A DNA stretch of 64,000 nucleotides from Bacillus dicomae (GCF_006494425.1 NZ_VHIV01000010.1:1-64000); one strand, 5' to 3'; positions 54,340 through 63,172 are shown, counted from the first letter of the stretch. Made by a program: numbers and translations. Notes: generated by a model from the letters alone, not told the origin.

Positions 54340-56386
54340 CTCGAGGTATATATGGTGCCTCTTTTAGCGGCATCGGTTTATTTCTTAATACTTGAATCCA
54401 AATTCGAATTGCTGAAATTAAGACAGCGATTACAACGATCATAAAAATCCCACAAAGCGCTGCATCAATATAATCATTGAAAATAATTTGCTTCATTTGG
54501 GCGACATTTTTAGCTGGCGCTAACACTTTCCCCTCATCTAACGCTCCCTGAAACACCTTAGCGTGGGATAGAAATCCTATTTTAGGATTTTCATGAAATA
54601 ACTTTTGATAACCCGCTGTCATCGTTACAATAAGCAATCCGACAGTTGGAATAAGTGTCACCCAAACATATGCCTTTTTCCCCATTTTGAACAAAATTGT
54701 CGTTCCAAGTAATAACGCAATACCTGCTAACATTTGGTTCGCAATACCGAAAAGTGGCCATAATGTATTAATTCCACCAAGCGGATCTACTACCCCTTGG
54801 TATAAGAAATAACCCCATCCTAATACACATAACGTTGTAGCTATTACATTCGCTAATGTAGAATCTGTTTTCGAAAATGGCTTATATACATGCCCTAAAA
54901 TATCTTGAATCATAAACCGACCTACACGCGTTCCAGCATCAATCGTTGTTAAAATGAATAGCGCTTCAAAGAGAATCGCAAAGTGATACCAAAAGGCCAT
55001 CATAGCCGTTCCACCTATTACTTGTGAGAAAATATATGCCATACCTATCGCTAACGTTGGTGCACCACCTGTACGTGATAAAATCGTTTGCTCTCCAACG
55101 TTTACAGCAAGGTCTTTTAGTTCATTTGGTGTAATAGCAAATCCCCATGAAGAAATAACTTGAGCGGCTTGCGAGACATCCGTACCGATAAGTGCTGCAG
55201 GACTATTAATTGCAAAATAAGTTCCTGGTGTTAATACACAAGCTGCAATCATCGCCATCGCCGCTACAAACGACTCCATTAACATTGCCCCATAACCGAT
55301 TGGCTGTGCGTGCCCCTCTTGTTCAATCATCTTCGGCGTTGTACCTGATGAAACGAGAGCATGGAATCCAGACACCGCACCACAAGCAATTGTAATAAAT
55401 AAGAACGGGAATAAGTTTCCGGAGAACACAGGGCCAGTTCCATCGATAAATTGTGAAACTGCTGGCATTTGTAAATCTGGTGCTACAATTAAAATACCAA
55501 TTGCTAATCCAACAATTGTTCCGACTTTTAAAAATGTACTTAAATAATCACGCGGTGCTAAAAGCATCCAAACTGGTAATGCCGATGCGATAAATCCATA
55601 TACAATAAGCATAATAGCAATTGTTTCACCGCTAAATGTGAACATACTTGCAAGCGCTGGGTTTTCTGCTACATACTGTCCACCAATAAGAGACAGTATA
55701 AGTAGAATAATTCCGATTACTGATCCTTCACCAACCCGTCCAGGCCTAATGTAACGCATGTATACTCCCATTAAAATAGCGATAGGAATCGTTGCTGCTA
55801 TTGTAAACATTCCCCAAGGACTTCCGACAAGCGCCTTTACGACTACTAGTGCTAATACCGCTAATAAAATAATCATAATGCCTAAAATACCTATCATTGC
55901 AATAAGCCCTGTAACAGGACCGATCTCATCTTTAATCATTTCTCCTAATGATTTACCATTCCGTCTCATCGAAGCAAATAAAATTACAAAATCTTGTACA
56001 GCACCAGCGACAACTACCCCAACAATAATCCATATTGTCCCTGGTAAATATCCCATTTGTGCCGCCAAAATCGGTCCTACTAAAGGTCCTGCCCCCGCAA
56101 TGGCTGCAAAATGATGGCCAAATAGTACCCACTTATTTGTCGGAACATAATCTTTTCCATCGTTTAAAGTATGGGCTGGCGTTTGCCGATTATTATCTAA
56201 ACCAAATACCTTTCTCGCTATAAATCTACTATAAAAGCGATAAGCAACTGCATACACACATACCGCAGCTACTAAGAGCCATACAGCATTAATAGTTTCA
56301 CCTTGTGATAAAGCTATTACACCAAAAGCACCTGCTCCTACTGCCGCAATAACTCCCCAAAGTAAAATCGACTTCAATGTTTTCAC
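54311..56386 (-). CDS. cstA: CstA-family carbon starvation / peptide-pyruvate transporter
   Basis: A ~691-residue protein with about 16-18 membrane segments. It matches the CstA family (N-terminal CstA domain with FSRFIARKVFGLDNNRQTP, GHHFAAIAGAGPLVGPILAAQMGYLPG, and a C-terminal 5TM region). E. coli CstA and the related BtsT (YjiY) import pyruvate or peptides on starvation. I choose the GTG at 56386 (GGGGGG at 7-base spacing) over the TTG at 56401, which overlaps that site. It is flanked by its small DUF466 partner and by a LytTR regulator; BtsT is controlled by LytTR regulators in E. coli, so a pyruvate/peptide role is an inference. Confidence 0.9.
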   Translation of the reverse strand: MKTLKSILLWGVIAAVGAGAFGVIALSQGETINAVWLLVAAVCVYAVAYRFYSRFIARKVFGLDNNRQTPAHTLNDGKDYVPTNKWVLFGHHFAAIAGAGPLVGPILAAQMGYLPGTIWIIVGVVVAGAVQDFVILFASMRRNGKSLGEMIKDEIGPVTGLIAMIGILGIMIILLAVLALVVVKALVGSPWGMFTIAATIPIAILMGVYMRYIRPGRVGEGSVIGIILLILSLIGGQYVAENPALASMFTFSGETIAIMLIVYGFIASALPVWMLLAPRDYLSTFLKVGTIVGLAIGILIVAPDLQMPAVSQFIDGTGPVFSGNLFPFLFITIACGAVSGFHALVSSGTTPKMIEQEGHAQPIGYGAMLMESFVAAMAMIAACVLTPGTYFAINSPAALIGTDVSQAAQVISSWGFAITPNELKDLAVNVGEQTILSRTGGAPTLAIGMAYIFSQVIGGTAMMAFWYHFAILFEALFILTTIDAGTRVGRFMIQDILGHVYKPFSKTDSTLANVIATTLCVLGWGYFLYQGVVDPLGGINTLWPLFGIANQMLAGIALLLGTTILFKMGKKAYVWVTLIPTVGLLIVTMTAGYQKLFHENPKIGFLSHAKVFQGALDEGKVLAPAKNVAQMKQIIFNDYIDAALCGIFMIVVIAVLISAIRIWIQVLRNKPMPLKEAPYIPRDESESRNYA

Positions 56387-56387
56387 A

Positions 56388-56424
56388 TACAATCCCCCCA
56401 ATACTATTTCTTAGTGGGATTGTA
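56388..56424 (-). promoter_or_regulatory. Palindrome spanning the cstA ribosome binding site
   Basis: TACAATCCC (56388-56396 as read on plus) and GGGATTGTA (56416-56424) form a perfect 9-bp dyad with 19 bases between. On the mRNA the GGGGGG binding site of cstA falls in one arm. It could be a translational hairpin, or a DNA operator, since TACAAT would also serve as a -10. Confidence 0.4.
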
Positions 56425-56507
56425 CTAAATTTTCTGAATATTTAATTTGAATCCTCCTTATCATGAAGGATTTTTAGGTTATCATGTTAAAAATTTCGCA
56501 TTACCTG

Positions 56508-57224
56508 CTATAATTCAATTTTATTTCGAAGTTTTTTCACATAATTCCTACTAACCGGAATCGGTTGCTCATCATATTTATCTAAATAAAGATTATATGT
56601 GCCGTTATAATAAGGCTTTAATTCTTGTACATATGACATATTAATTAAATAACTTTTATGTACGCGTAAAAAATCATATGCATTTAGCTTATTTTCCAGC
56701 TCCTGAAGTGTATATGTTGAAATATACTGATTATTTGTTGTATAAATTGAAACCGTTTTGTTTTCCTTATTTTTGCTTACATATACAATATTTTCAGGGA
56801 AAATATACCTAATCCCCTCTTGACCTTCTATCGGTAGTTTGCGTAAATAACTCTTTGCTTTCTCGCCTTGCTCCTTCCCCATTCTATATAAAAGGAATTG
56901 CAAATCTTCTTCGCGAAATGGGCGTAGTAAATAATAAAATGCTTGAAAACGAAATGCCGTAATGGACTCTTCTATACCTTCACCCATAAAAATAAATTTC
57001 GTATAACAATTTACTTCCCGTAATAAACTCGCGTATTCAAAACCAGTTCCATCTATTAATTTTGAATTTAAAAAAACAAAATCTGGTGTATGCTTTTTCA
57101 TGAGAAATAATGATTCTGTTCCTGTATTTGCTTCAAAACATTCTACATTCCTTATATTTTCAGTAAATTTTTCAGCTAAACTTCTTCGCTCTTCTGCTTC
57201 TTCCATGACCAGTAAAATTTTCAT
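56508..57224 (-). CDS. LytTR-family regulator with degenerate receiver domain
   Basis: A ~238-residue protein: an N-terminal CheY-like domain (1-115) and a C-terminal LytTR DNA-binding domain (~140-238: IVYVSKNKENKTVSIYTT, LRVHKSYLINMSYV, IPVSRNYVKKL). In the receiver, the phospho-acceptor Asp is Asn53 (VFLNSK). The acidic pair is Met7/Glu8, and the switch Thr/Ser and Lys are Met80 and Arg101. Conventional phosphorylation is thus unlikely. No sensor kinase is adjacent. It precedes cstA on the same strand. The ATG at 57224 follows AGGTGG; an in-frame GTG at 57236 is less likely. Confidence 0.87.
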   Translation of the reverse strand: MKILLVMEEAEERRSLAEKFTENIRNVECFEANTGTESLFLMKKHTPDFVFLNSKLIDGTGFEYASLLREVNCYTKFIFMGEGIEESITAFRFQAFYYLLRPFREEDLQFLLYRMGKEQGEKAKSYLRKLPIEGQEGIRYIFPENIVYVSKNKENKTVSIYTTNNQYISTYTLQELENKLNAYDFLRVHKSYLINMSYVQELKPYYNGTYNLYLDKYDEQPIPVSRNYVKKLRNKIEL

Positions 57225-57330
57225 TTCTTCAACCACCTAATTCTTTTGTCCGTATGTCTTGTTGTATACATTCGCTTTTATAAGAAACATTCCCTTTTTC
57301 TTACTATACCATTATTTATCTAAAAAAACA

Positions 57331-57357
57331 GAAAAAAGGAAACCATCATGGTTCCCC
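57331..57357 (-). terminator. Terminator downstream of the MFS gene
   Basis: GGAACCATGATGGTTTCCTTTTTT on the minus strand, ~60 bases beyond the MFS stop. Confidence 0.8.
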
Positions 57358-57363
57358 CTGCCT

Positions 57364-57418
57364 TTTATTTCGTTATTTATATGCAGTACAACTCTCACTA
57401 ATTAAAGTTTCCCCTTAT
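57364..57418 (+). repeat. Internally deleted bcr1 remnant
   Basis: About 55 bases carry only the two ends of bcr1. The left end TTTATTTCGTTATTT...GCAGTA resembles the element's start (TTTATCCCGCTATTT...GCAGTA). The right end CACTAATTAAAGTTTCCCCTT matches CACTGATTAAAGTTTCACTTT with 3 changes over 23 bases. The MFS stop codon (57415-57417) lies in the terminal TTAT. Confidence 0.55.
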
Positions 57419-58614
57419 ACTAATTCTCGTTGCTTCGTTTCTTGCCCAAGTAGAATTACAGCAAATACACCAATTAAAATTGATCCACAGAAAATCGTAA
57501 ATATGAGTGATAGTGAAGCCTGTGAGGCAACTAAATATCCTACTAATAGCGGCCCAAGGATACCACCAATACGACCGAATGCTGCAGCCATCCCTGCACC
57601 TGTACCACGAATAACTGTTGGATACTGTTCAGGTGTATAAGCATACAATGCACCCCAAGCACCTAAATTAAAGAAGGATAGTAACATGCCTGCTATAATT
57701 AATACTGTTAGTGACTCCGCCACTCCAAACAAGTAAGCACTGCACGCTGTACCAATTAAATACGTAACTAAAACAAACTTACGACCAAGGCGTTCAATAA
57801 ACCAAGCAGCTGTGAAATACCCTGGTAATTGAGCTAACGTCATAATAAGTACGTATTGGAAACTTTTTATTAAACTAAATCCTTTTAATACCATTACACT
57901 AGGTAACCAAAGGAACATTCCATAGTAGGAAAAGACAACAGAAAACCATAGAATCCATAACATAATTGTTGCTTTACGATATTCCCCAGACCAAACTGAT
58001 TTTATATTTTCAATAACAGATGGTCTTTTTTCAACCTTTTGGAATCTCGGGGAATCCGGTAAATTCCATCTTAAATATAAAGCATATAGTGCTGGAACCG
58101 CACTCAATACCATTGCAACTTCCCAACCATATTTCGGAATAACAAAATACGAGATAAGGGCCGCAATTAACCATCCACCAGCCCAAAAGCTTTCTAATAG
58201 CACAACTATTTTGCCACGTTCATGTGCTTCAACACTCTCTGATACTAATGTAGAAGCAACTGGAAGCTCTCCGCCAAGCCCCATACCAATTAAAAATCGT
58301 AAAACAAGGAACATCGCAAGTGTTGTCGTTAAAGCAGTTAAACCACTACCGATAGAAAATAGTAATAATGTAATAATAAAGACTGATTTCCGCCCTATTT
58401 TATCTGATAGTATTCCAAAAACGAGCGCCCCGACTGCCATACCAATTGAATTAATGCTGCCTATCCAGCCCATTTCTTGCGTACTTAATCCCCAATCCTT
58501 TTGCAACGCTACCATTACAAATGAAAGCATTCCAACGTCCATTGCATCAAATAACCATCCAAGCCCCGCTATACCAAGTAGCTTTCGCTTCGAAATTTCT
58601 TTCACCTTACCCAC
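57415..58614 (-). CDS. MFS transporter (sugar/aromatic-acid porter type)
   Basis: A 399-residue protein with 12 membrane segments and the MFS loop motifs GILSDKIGRKSVF (TM2-3) and RLGRKFVLVTY (TM8-9). TM1 begins GWLFDAMDVGMLSFVMVAL, and the RFLIGMGLGGELPVASTLVSE stretch is typical of the AAHS/sugar-porter-like group exporting or importing organic acids. Substrate undetermined. The start is a GTG at 58614 with AAGGAGG 7 bases upstream. Monocistronic. Confidence 0.87.
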   Translation of the reverse strand: MGKVKEISKRKLLGIAGLGWLFDAMDVGMLSFVMVALQKDWGLSTQEMGWIGSINSIGMAVGALVFGILSDKIGRKSVFIITLLLFSIGSGLTALTTTLAMFLVLRFLIGMGLGGELPVASTLVSESVEAHERGKIVVLLESFWAGGWLIAALISYFVIPKYGWEVAMVLSAVPALYALYLRWNLPDSPRFQKVEKRPSVIENIKSVWSGEYRKATIMLWILWFSVVFSYYGMFLWLPSVMVLKGFSLIKSFQYVLIMTLAQLPGYFTAAWFIERLGRKFVLVTYLIGTACSAYLFGVAESLTVLIIAGMLLSFFNLGAWGALYAYTPEQYPTVIRGTGAGMAAAFGRIGGILGPLLVGYLVASQASLSLIFTIFCGSILIGVFAVILLGQETKQRELV

Positions 58615-58732
58615 AAGAAGTCCTCCTTACACAGCTGTCTTTACACATCATTTTACATGTGTGAATTGTATAAGTAAAATACTTTCGTGTAAAAAATTCT
58701 CCTTCATCATTCCCAAAAAACAAAATACTTAT

Positions 58733-58865
58733 CCCACTATTTGAGAGCAGTAAGACCTCCGCCTCAAAATTCAGTTGGGGCAAAGAAGTTAAATTGAAAA
58801 TCCACTATTATTAAACGCCTGATGAGTGAGGGGTAACAATTAGTAGTAGATGAACAAATCCTCAC
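58733..58865 (+). repeat. Degenerate bcr1-type repeat, copy C
   Basis: About 133 bp, starting ATCCCACTATTTGAGAGCAGTAAGACC (compare bcr1 TCCCGCTATTTG..GGCAGTAAGACC in copies A/B), with CCGCCTCAAAATTCAG and GATGAGTGAGGGGTAA.. central parts, and ending in CACTTTAT. Many substitutions make it an older copy. It occupies most of the gap 58615-58905 and is non-coding. Confidence 0.75.
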
Positions 58866-58884
58866 TTTATCAAAAATGGCAAAT

Positions 58885-58915
58885 AAAAAAAGTAGCGATA
58901 TTCTGCTACTTTTTC
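58885..58915 (-). terminator. Terminator overlapping the tagA-like stop
   Basis: AAAAAGTAGCAGAATATCGCTACTTTTTTT on the minus strand. The TAG stop codon (58906-58908) lies in the left arm. Confidence 0.88.
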
Positions 58916-59646
58916 GAACGCATGACTTCTTTTAAAAATTCCGCTAATACTAGCTGACGACGCCAACGCGTTGGATTACTACACAATCTATAAAACCACT
59001 CTAAATTGATTGCTTGAATCCATTTTGGTGCACGTTTTACCTCTCCAGCCCATACGTCTAAACTTCCGCCCACTCCAACAGCCATTTTCGTTTCTAAACG
59101 ATGCTTATTAGTTTGGATAAAGTTCTCTTGTCTTGGGAAACCAAGTGCGACAAGTAATAGATCTGGTTTTGCTTCTTGAATACGAGAAACAATATTCTCT
59201 TCTTCTTCTTGTTTAAAGTACCCGTCTTGTGTACCAACAATAGATACAGCTGAATACGTCTTCGTTAAATGACCTGCTGCAGCTTGTACAACATGCGGTT
59301 TTGCACCGAGCAAGAAAACAGATACTGGTTTATTCTCTTCTGATAGCTTCGCAAATAAATTACACATTAAATCAAAACCTGCTACACGTTCCTTTACAGG
59401 TGTACCCAGCATACCACTTGCTTTTACAACTCCAATACCATCAGGTGTAATTAAATCTGTATTTAATAATGTTTTATGGAATGTTTCATCCTTTTTTGCA
59501 CACATAACAATTTCAGGATTCGCTGTTACTACCTGAAAAGTATGAGTTTGCTCTAATTCTAGTTGCTCCTTTAAATATTGGACCGTTTCATCCATTGTCA
59601 TTGTTGAAAAAGGAACACCTAAAATATCAACCGTTTTTACTTCCAT
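58906..59646 (-). CDS. WecG/TagA/CpsF-family glycosyltransferase
   Basis: A 246-residue GT26-family enzyme, close in length and pattern to B. subtilis TagA (ManNAc transferase to lipid-GlcNAc in wall teichoic acid linkage). Blocks include VVTANPEIVMCA (~40), DLITPDGIGVVKASGML, ERVAGFDLM and GFPRQENF with VGVGGSLDVWAGEVKRAPKW. It works at the inner membrane face on an undecaprenyl carrier. The acceptor is unknown here. Last gene of a three-gene glycan cluster; ATG with AGAGGAT upstream. Confidence 0.9.
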   Translation of the reverse strand: MEVKTVDILGVPFSTMTMDETVQYLKEQLELEQTHTFQVVTANPEIVMCAKKDETFHKTLLNTDLITPDGIGVVKASGMLGTPVKERVAGFDLMCNLFAKLSEENKPVSVFLLGAKPHVVQAAAGHLTKTYSAVSIVGTQDGYFKQEEEENIVSRIQEAKPDLLLVALGFPRQENFIQTNKHRLETKMAVGVGGSLDVWAGEVKRAPKWIQAINLEWFYRLCSNPTRWRRQLVLAEFLKEVMRSKK

Positions 59647-59661
59647 GATTAACTATCCTCT

Positions 59662-60762
59662 CTATTTCAGTAAAAGTTTTTTATATGCATTATAAGTATC
59701 TTCATACAAATTCTTTAGCGAGAAATGAGTAGATGCGTGATTATATAAACGATTCCCCATCGCTTCTAATTCACTATTCGACCATTTTTCATAAGCATTT
59801 TCTAATGCATTTGCTAACGAGTCTGCATCACCAATCGGTACAATCCATCCATACGTATCATCAACTATTAATTTTTTCATATCGCCTACATTTGTTGCAA
59901 TAGATGTTAAACGTTGATTGGCCGCTTCTAATAAAACGAGAGGGAAACTTTCGCTATAAGAGGTTAACAAATTAATGTGTGCAGATGCATATAATTCTTT
60001 TGAATCTGTACGAAAACCTAGAAACATCACCTTATCCTCTAAGTCCTTTTGTTTTACCATCTCTTTTAATTCAGCTTCTATAGGCCCATCCCCAAGCAAG
60101 AGCACCTTTATATTTGGGATTTTAATTTTTTGTAACGCTTCAAATAAAATATCATGACCTTTAACAGGATGAAGACGCGCTACTTGAATAGCTGTAAATA
60201 CTCCTTCATCGATGCCAAATTCACTCTTATCATAAGGTTTTGCTGGAGTACTATCATACTCAATCCCATTATAAACCGTACAAATCTTCTCTTCTGGTAC
60301 ACCTAGTTTTATTATGTTTCGCTTAAAGTTTTCCGTAATTGCAAAGAACAAATCTACCTTCCTGAAAGAACGTAAATTTAACTTCGTAAATACCCATCCT
60401 TTTAATCCCCTCTTCATAAAATCCAAAGTTGGATCACTGTGGACAGTCATTATCCATTTCGCTTTTATACCTTTTTTTAAGAGGGAGAGATAGAAATTTG
60501 CTCGTGCGCCATGTGTATGCACAATGTCAAATTGATTTTCATTAATAAATGCTTTTATTTTTGAAAGAATTGATAGGTCGTACCGAGATGATTGGGTAAA
60601 AACATGCACTTGAATACCAAGGTTTCTCGCCTCTCTAGCAATCGCACCTTCTTCAAATACCATTAATTCCACTTCTTCCTTTGAAAACTGAGATAAAAGT
60701 GAAATAATATGTGTTTTCCCCCCACCTTCTTCTGCACCAGCATTCATATGCAACACTTTCAT
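59662..60762 (-). CDS. GT4-family glycosyltransferase
   Basis: A 366-residue GT-B glycosyltransferase: N-terminal Glyco_transf_4 domain (MKVLHMNAGAEEGGGKTHI, THGARANFYLSLLKK) and a C-terminal GT1 domain with VARLHPVKGHDIL, LLGDGPIEAEL, FLGFRTD and the EX7E-like SESFPLVLLEAANQ. It builds the polysaccharide whose neighbour genes encode a polymerase/ligase and a TagA-like enzyme (15-base gap). The donor sugar cannot be named. Confidence 0.9.
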   Translation of the reverse strand: MKVLHMNAGAEEGGGKTHIISLLSQFSKEEVELMVFEEGAIAREARNLGIQVHVFTQSSRYDLSILSKIKAFINENQFDIVHTHGARANFYLSLLKKGIKAKWIMTVHSDPTLDFMKRGLKGWVFTKLNLRSFRKVDLFFAITENFKRNIIKLGVPEEKICTVYNGIEYDSTPAKPYDKSEFGIDEGVFTAIQVARLHPVKGHDILFEALQKIKIPNIKVLLLGDGPIEAELKEMVKQKDLEDKVMFLGFRTDSKELYASAHINLLTSYSESFPLVLLEAANQRLTSIATNVGDMKKLIVDDTYGWIVPIGDADSLANALENAYEKWSNSELEAMGNRLYNHASTHFSLKNLYEDTYNAYKKLLLK

Positions 60763-60803
60763 TTCTTACATCCCCCATTTTTTTCTTTTTATTTACTATA
60801 ACA

Positions 60804-60838
60804 AAATAAAAGCTAACATATGCTAGCTTTTATTTTTC
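60804..60838 (-). terminator. Terminator after the polymerase/ligase gene
   Basis: AAAATAAAAGCTAGCATATGTTAGCTTTTATTTTG on the minus strand, right after the stop at 60841. It may attenuate readthrough into the GT4/TagA genes. Confidence 0.75.
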
Positions 60839-60840
60839 TA

Positions 60841-62241
60841 TCATTCAATTTCCAGGTCAACCATTAAATATGCCATGATTAATACTAAGTAGAAACTCAC
60901 TCCAGGTGAAATTAAAATATGACCAGCTATAAATGAAATACCTAATCCGAGAAGTATCGCAGTAACCACCATTGCATATTTCACTGTGAATATTTCCTTA
61001 AATTTAGTAAATATACGTACAATAAATTTAATACCAAAGTACAAGAATGGAACTACAAGTAGAATTAGCCCTATGATTCCGAAAGAATAGAACCAATCGT
61101 GGAAGTCACGTTCAATTAATTTCGGCTCCGCTTTATAGTTACCGGCATAACCCATACCTAGTAATTTTTGAGACATCGGGGCTTCTTTATAGAAATCTTT
61201 ATACATTTGTTCAAATAATTGACGCCCACTGAAAATAATAGCTTGCGTTTCTTCTTTTTTCTCTGCAACTTTTTCTTTTTCTTTTTCTTTTACTTTTTCT
61301 TTTTCATTAACAGGAGGTTTATGCTCTTTAGCTTCCTCTTTCTTTTTCTCTTCCTTTTTCGCTGTCTGTTGTTCTTCAATTAATTGAACATGAATCCCCA
61401 TATTTTTTAGAAATGGTGAAAAAGGTGTATATGCCATGATTCCTACAAAAACAGTCATTGCAATAAAACCATTTAATAAATATATATTTTTCTTTCCTTT
61501 TTTACCTTGTGTAAAGGCTTGAATAAAGCACATAACAACCGCAATAACCATTGTTCCATAGATTGCTCCTATACCAACCTTCGTACCAACTGCAAATAAT
61601 GAAAACACAACTAAAATAGAAGGAATCCAATAGTATATTTGGCTCATACTTTTTGTTTTTTCAATTGAATATAAAATAACAATCGGACACATGATGGCTA
61701 AAATAGATCCTAACTCATTACCTGCGTAAAACCAACCGCGTGATCCTAATTTTAACCATTCATAATTATTGTAATCTGTTCCAGTTGCAATCGAAACTAC
61801 CATTACTATTCCCATAATTAATGATGCATACGTAATGTAGTCGCGCATTTTTGAATGGCCTTTTTCTTTTAAAGACTTAAATACAAACACATAACAAGTA
61901 AGCATAACAAACGGATATAAAGCTTTTGCTATAAACTTAATTTCTTCTGTAAGTACCATAGGATCTTTTGTAAGCTTATTATTTACCAATCCGATAGTAA
62001 AGACTATCCCTACTAAGATTATATACAATATATATTTTATATTTCCTTGTTTCTTTGTTTGAATTAAAATATATATCCCACTTAGGAACATAACGAATAA
62101 GCGTGTAATAACTCCAATGGTCGTATCAATTTTTAAAACCATGATACAGAACGCTGTAAGTAAATCTAAAATCGGTTGCAACAAAATAAAGATTAGTAGA
62201 AAATTTTCAAATTTATTACTTTTACTATTTTCGCTTAACAT
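60841..62241 (-). CDS. O-antigen ligase / polymerase (Wzy/WaaL-like) membrane protein
   Basis: A 466-residue protein with ~11-12 membrane segments and the Wzy_C/O-antigen-ligase pattern: a large extracytoplasmic loop near the C-terminal third, and GMGYAGN...ERDFHDWFYSFG after it. The loop (residues ~291-341) is a Lys/Glu repeat tract (EKEKVKEKEKEKVAEKK) with almost no other residue types, unlike typical family members. It would polymerise or ligate a surface glycan assembled by the next two genes. The ATG at 62241 is preceded by GGAGGTTC, giving a good site. Confidence 0.85.
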   Translation of the reverse strand: MLSENSKSNKFENFLLIFILLQPILDLLTAFCIMVLKIDTTIGVITRLFVMFLSGIYILIQTKKQGNIKYILYIILVGIVFTIGLVNNKLTKDPMVLTEEIKFIAKALYPFVMLTCYVFVFKSLKEKGHSKMRDYITYASLIMGIVMVVSIATGTDYNNYEWLKLGSRGWFYAGNELGSILAIMCPIVILYSIEKTKSMSQIYYWIPSILVVFSLFAVGTKVGIGAIYGTMVIAVVMCFIQAFTQGKKGKKNIYLLNGFIAMTVFVGIMAYTPFSPFLKNMGIHVQLIEEQQTAKKEEKKKEEAKEHKPPVNEKEKVKEKEKEKVAEKKEETQAIIFSGRQLFEQMYKDFYKEAPMSQKLLGMGYAGNYKAEPKLIERDFHDWFYSFGIIGLILLVVPFLYFGIKFIVRIFTKFKEIFTVKYAMVVTAILLGLGISFIAGHILISPGVSFYLVLIMAYLMVDLEIE

Positions 62242-62387
62242 CTAGAACCTCCATAACTATTACCTAATTTCAATCTATACAGTTAATATTTTTTCTCATC
62301 TCAAATATTTATTATAACATATATTTTTTAATTAAACGTCTCACATTTCTACCCCAACCTTACCTTTCAAAAAAAGATTATTTGTAT

Positions 62388-62402
62388 TTTCAAGCGCTTT
62401 CT
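62388..62402. promoter_or_regulatory. Possible cre (CcpA) site
   Basis: TTTCAAGCGCTTTCT fits the cre consensus WTGNAARCGNWWWCA at 13 of 15 positions. It lies in the divergent gap between the polymerase and the TRIC gene, which otherwise holds no feature. Confidence 0.4.
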
Positions 62403-62511
62403 TTCCTCATTTTTTCTTTTTTTCTACATGTAACGAAAATGCATTGTTATTTACATAACTTTAGTGTATATTTTTTCTCTGGAACATCTTTAGGAGGAAG
62501 GGATTACAGCA

Positions 62512-63144
62512 ATGTTATTAATCGACATATTTACGTTTCTTGGCATTATCGCCGCTGCTATTTCCGGTACATTAGTTGGTTTAAAAAAAGATTTAGATTT
62601 ATTCGGTGTCCTTTGTTTAGCTGTAGCTACTGCGCTCGGCGGCGGTATTATTCGTGATATTATGATCGGTAACCTGCCTCCTGTCGCATTTGTTAAACCT
62701 ATTTACTTTTTCGTAAGCGTATTATCAGCACTATTTACTTGTATGTTTTTTGAGCGTATCAATAAACTGCAAGTCGTTATTATGCTTTCTGATGCTGTTG
62801 GCTTAGGTGTTTTTACAGCTATTGGTGCAAATGCGGCAATGTCACATCATGTTGACGCCTCATTTCTAGTCGTTTCAATGGGAGTCATTACAGGTATTGG
62901 AGGCGGCATTTTGCGTGACATTTGCGCTCAAGATATCCCCTATGTATTTCGAAAAGAGATTTACGCAATCGCTTCTATTTTAGGAGCAATTAGTTTCCTA
63001 ATCACATATGCAATGGGTGCACACGTATTAGCTTTCTATGTTTGTTTATTAGTAACATTCATTATTCGTGTTGTCACTGTAATATATAATGTACATTTCC
63101 CAGTTTTCTTTAAAACACATGCTAAAATTAATAAAGGCCATTAA
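62512..63144 (+). CDS. UPF0126/TRIC-family membrane protein (YicG-like)
   Basis: A 210-residue protein with seven hydrophobic segments built from two related halves, each with the family signature: GGGIIRDIMIG (~43) and GGGILRDICAQ (~130). Bacterial TRIC homologues conduct monovalent cations; for UPF0126 proteins a glycine-transport link has been suggested. The role here is open. The ATG at 62512 follows AGGAGGAAGGGA. A weak hairpin terminator (63143-63172) follows. Confidence 0.88.
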   Translation: MLLIDIFTFLGIIAAAISGTLVGLKKDLDLFGVLCLAVATALGGGIIRDIMIGNLPPVAFVKPIYFFVSVLSALFTCMFFERINKLQVVIMLSDAVGLGVFTAIGANAAMSHHVDASFLVVSMGVITGIGGGILRDICAQDIPYVFRKEIYAIASILGAISFLITYAMGAHVLAFYVCLLVTFIIRVVTVIYNVHFPVFFKTHAKINKGH

Positions 63145-63172
63145 GAGAATTCTACATAGAATTCTCTTAATT
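63143..63172 (+). terminator. Hairpin after the TRIC-family gene
   Basis: AAGAGAATTCT-ACAT-AGAATTCTCTTAATTTAT: a perfect 11-bp stem with a modest T-rich tail. Confidence 0.7.
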
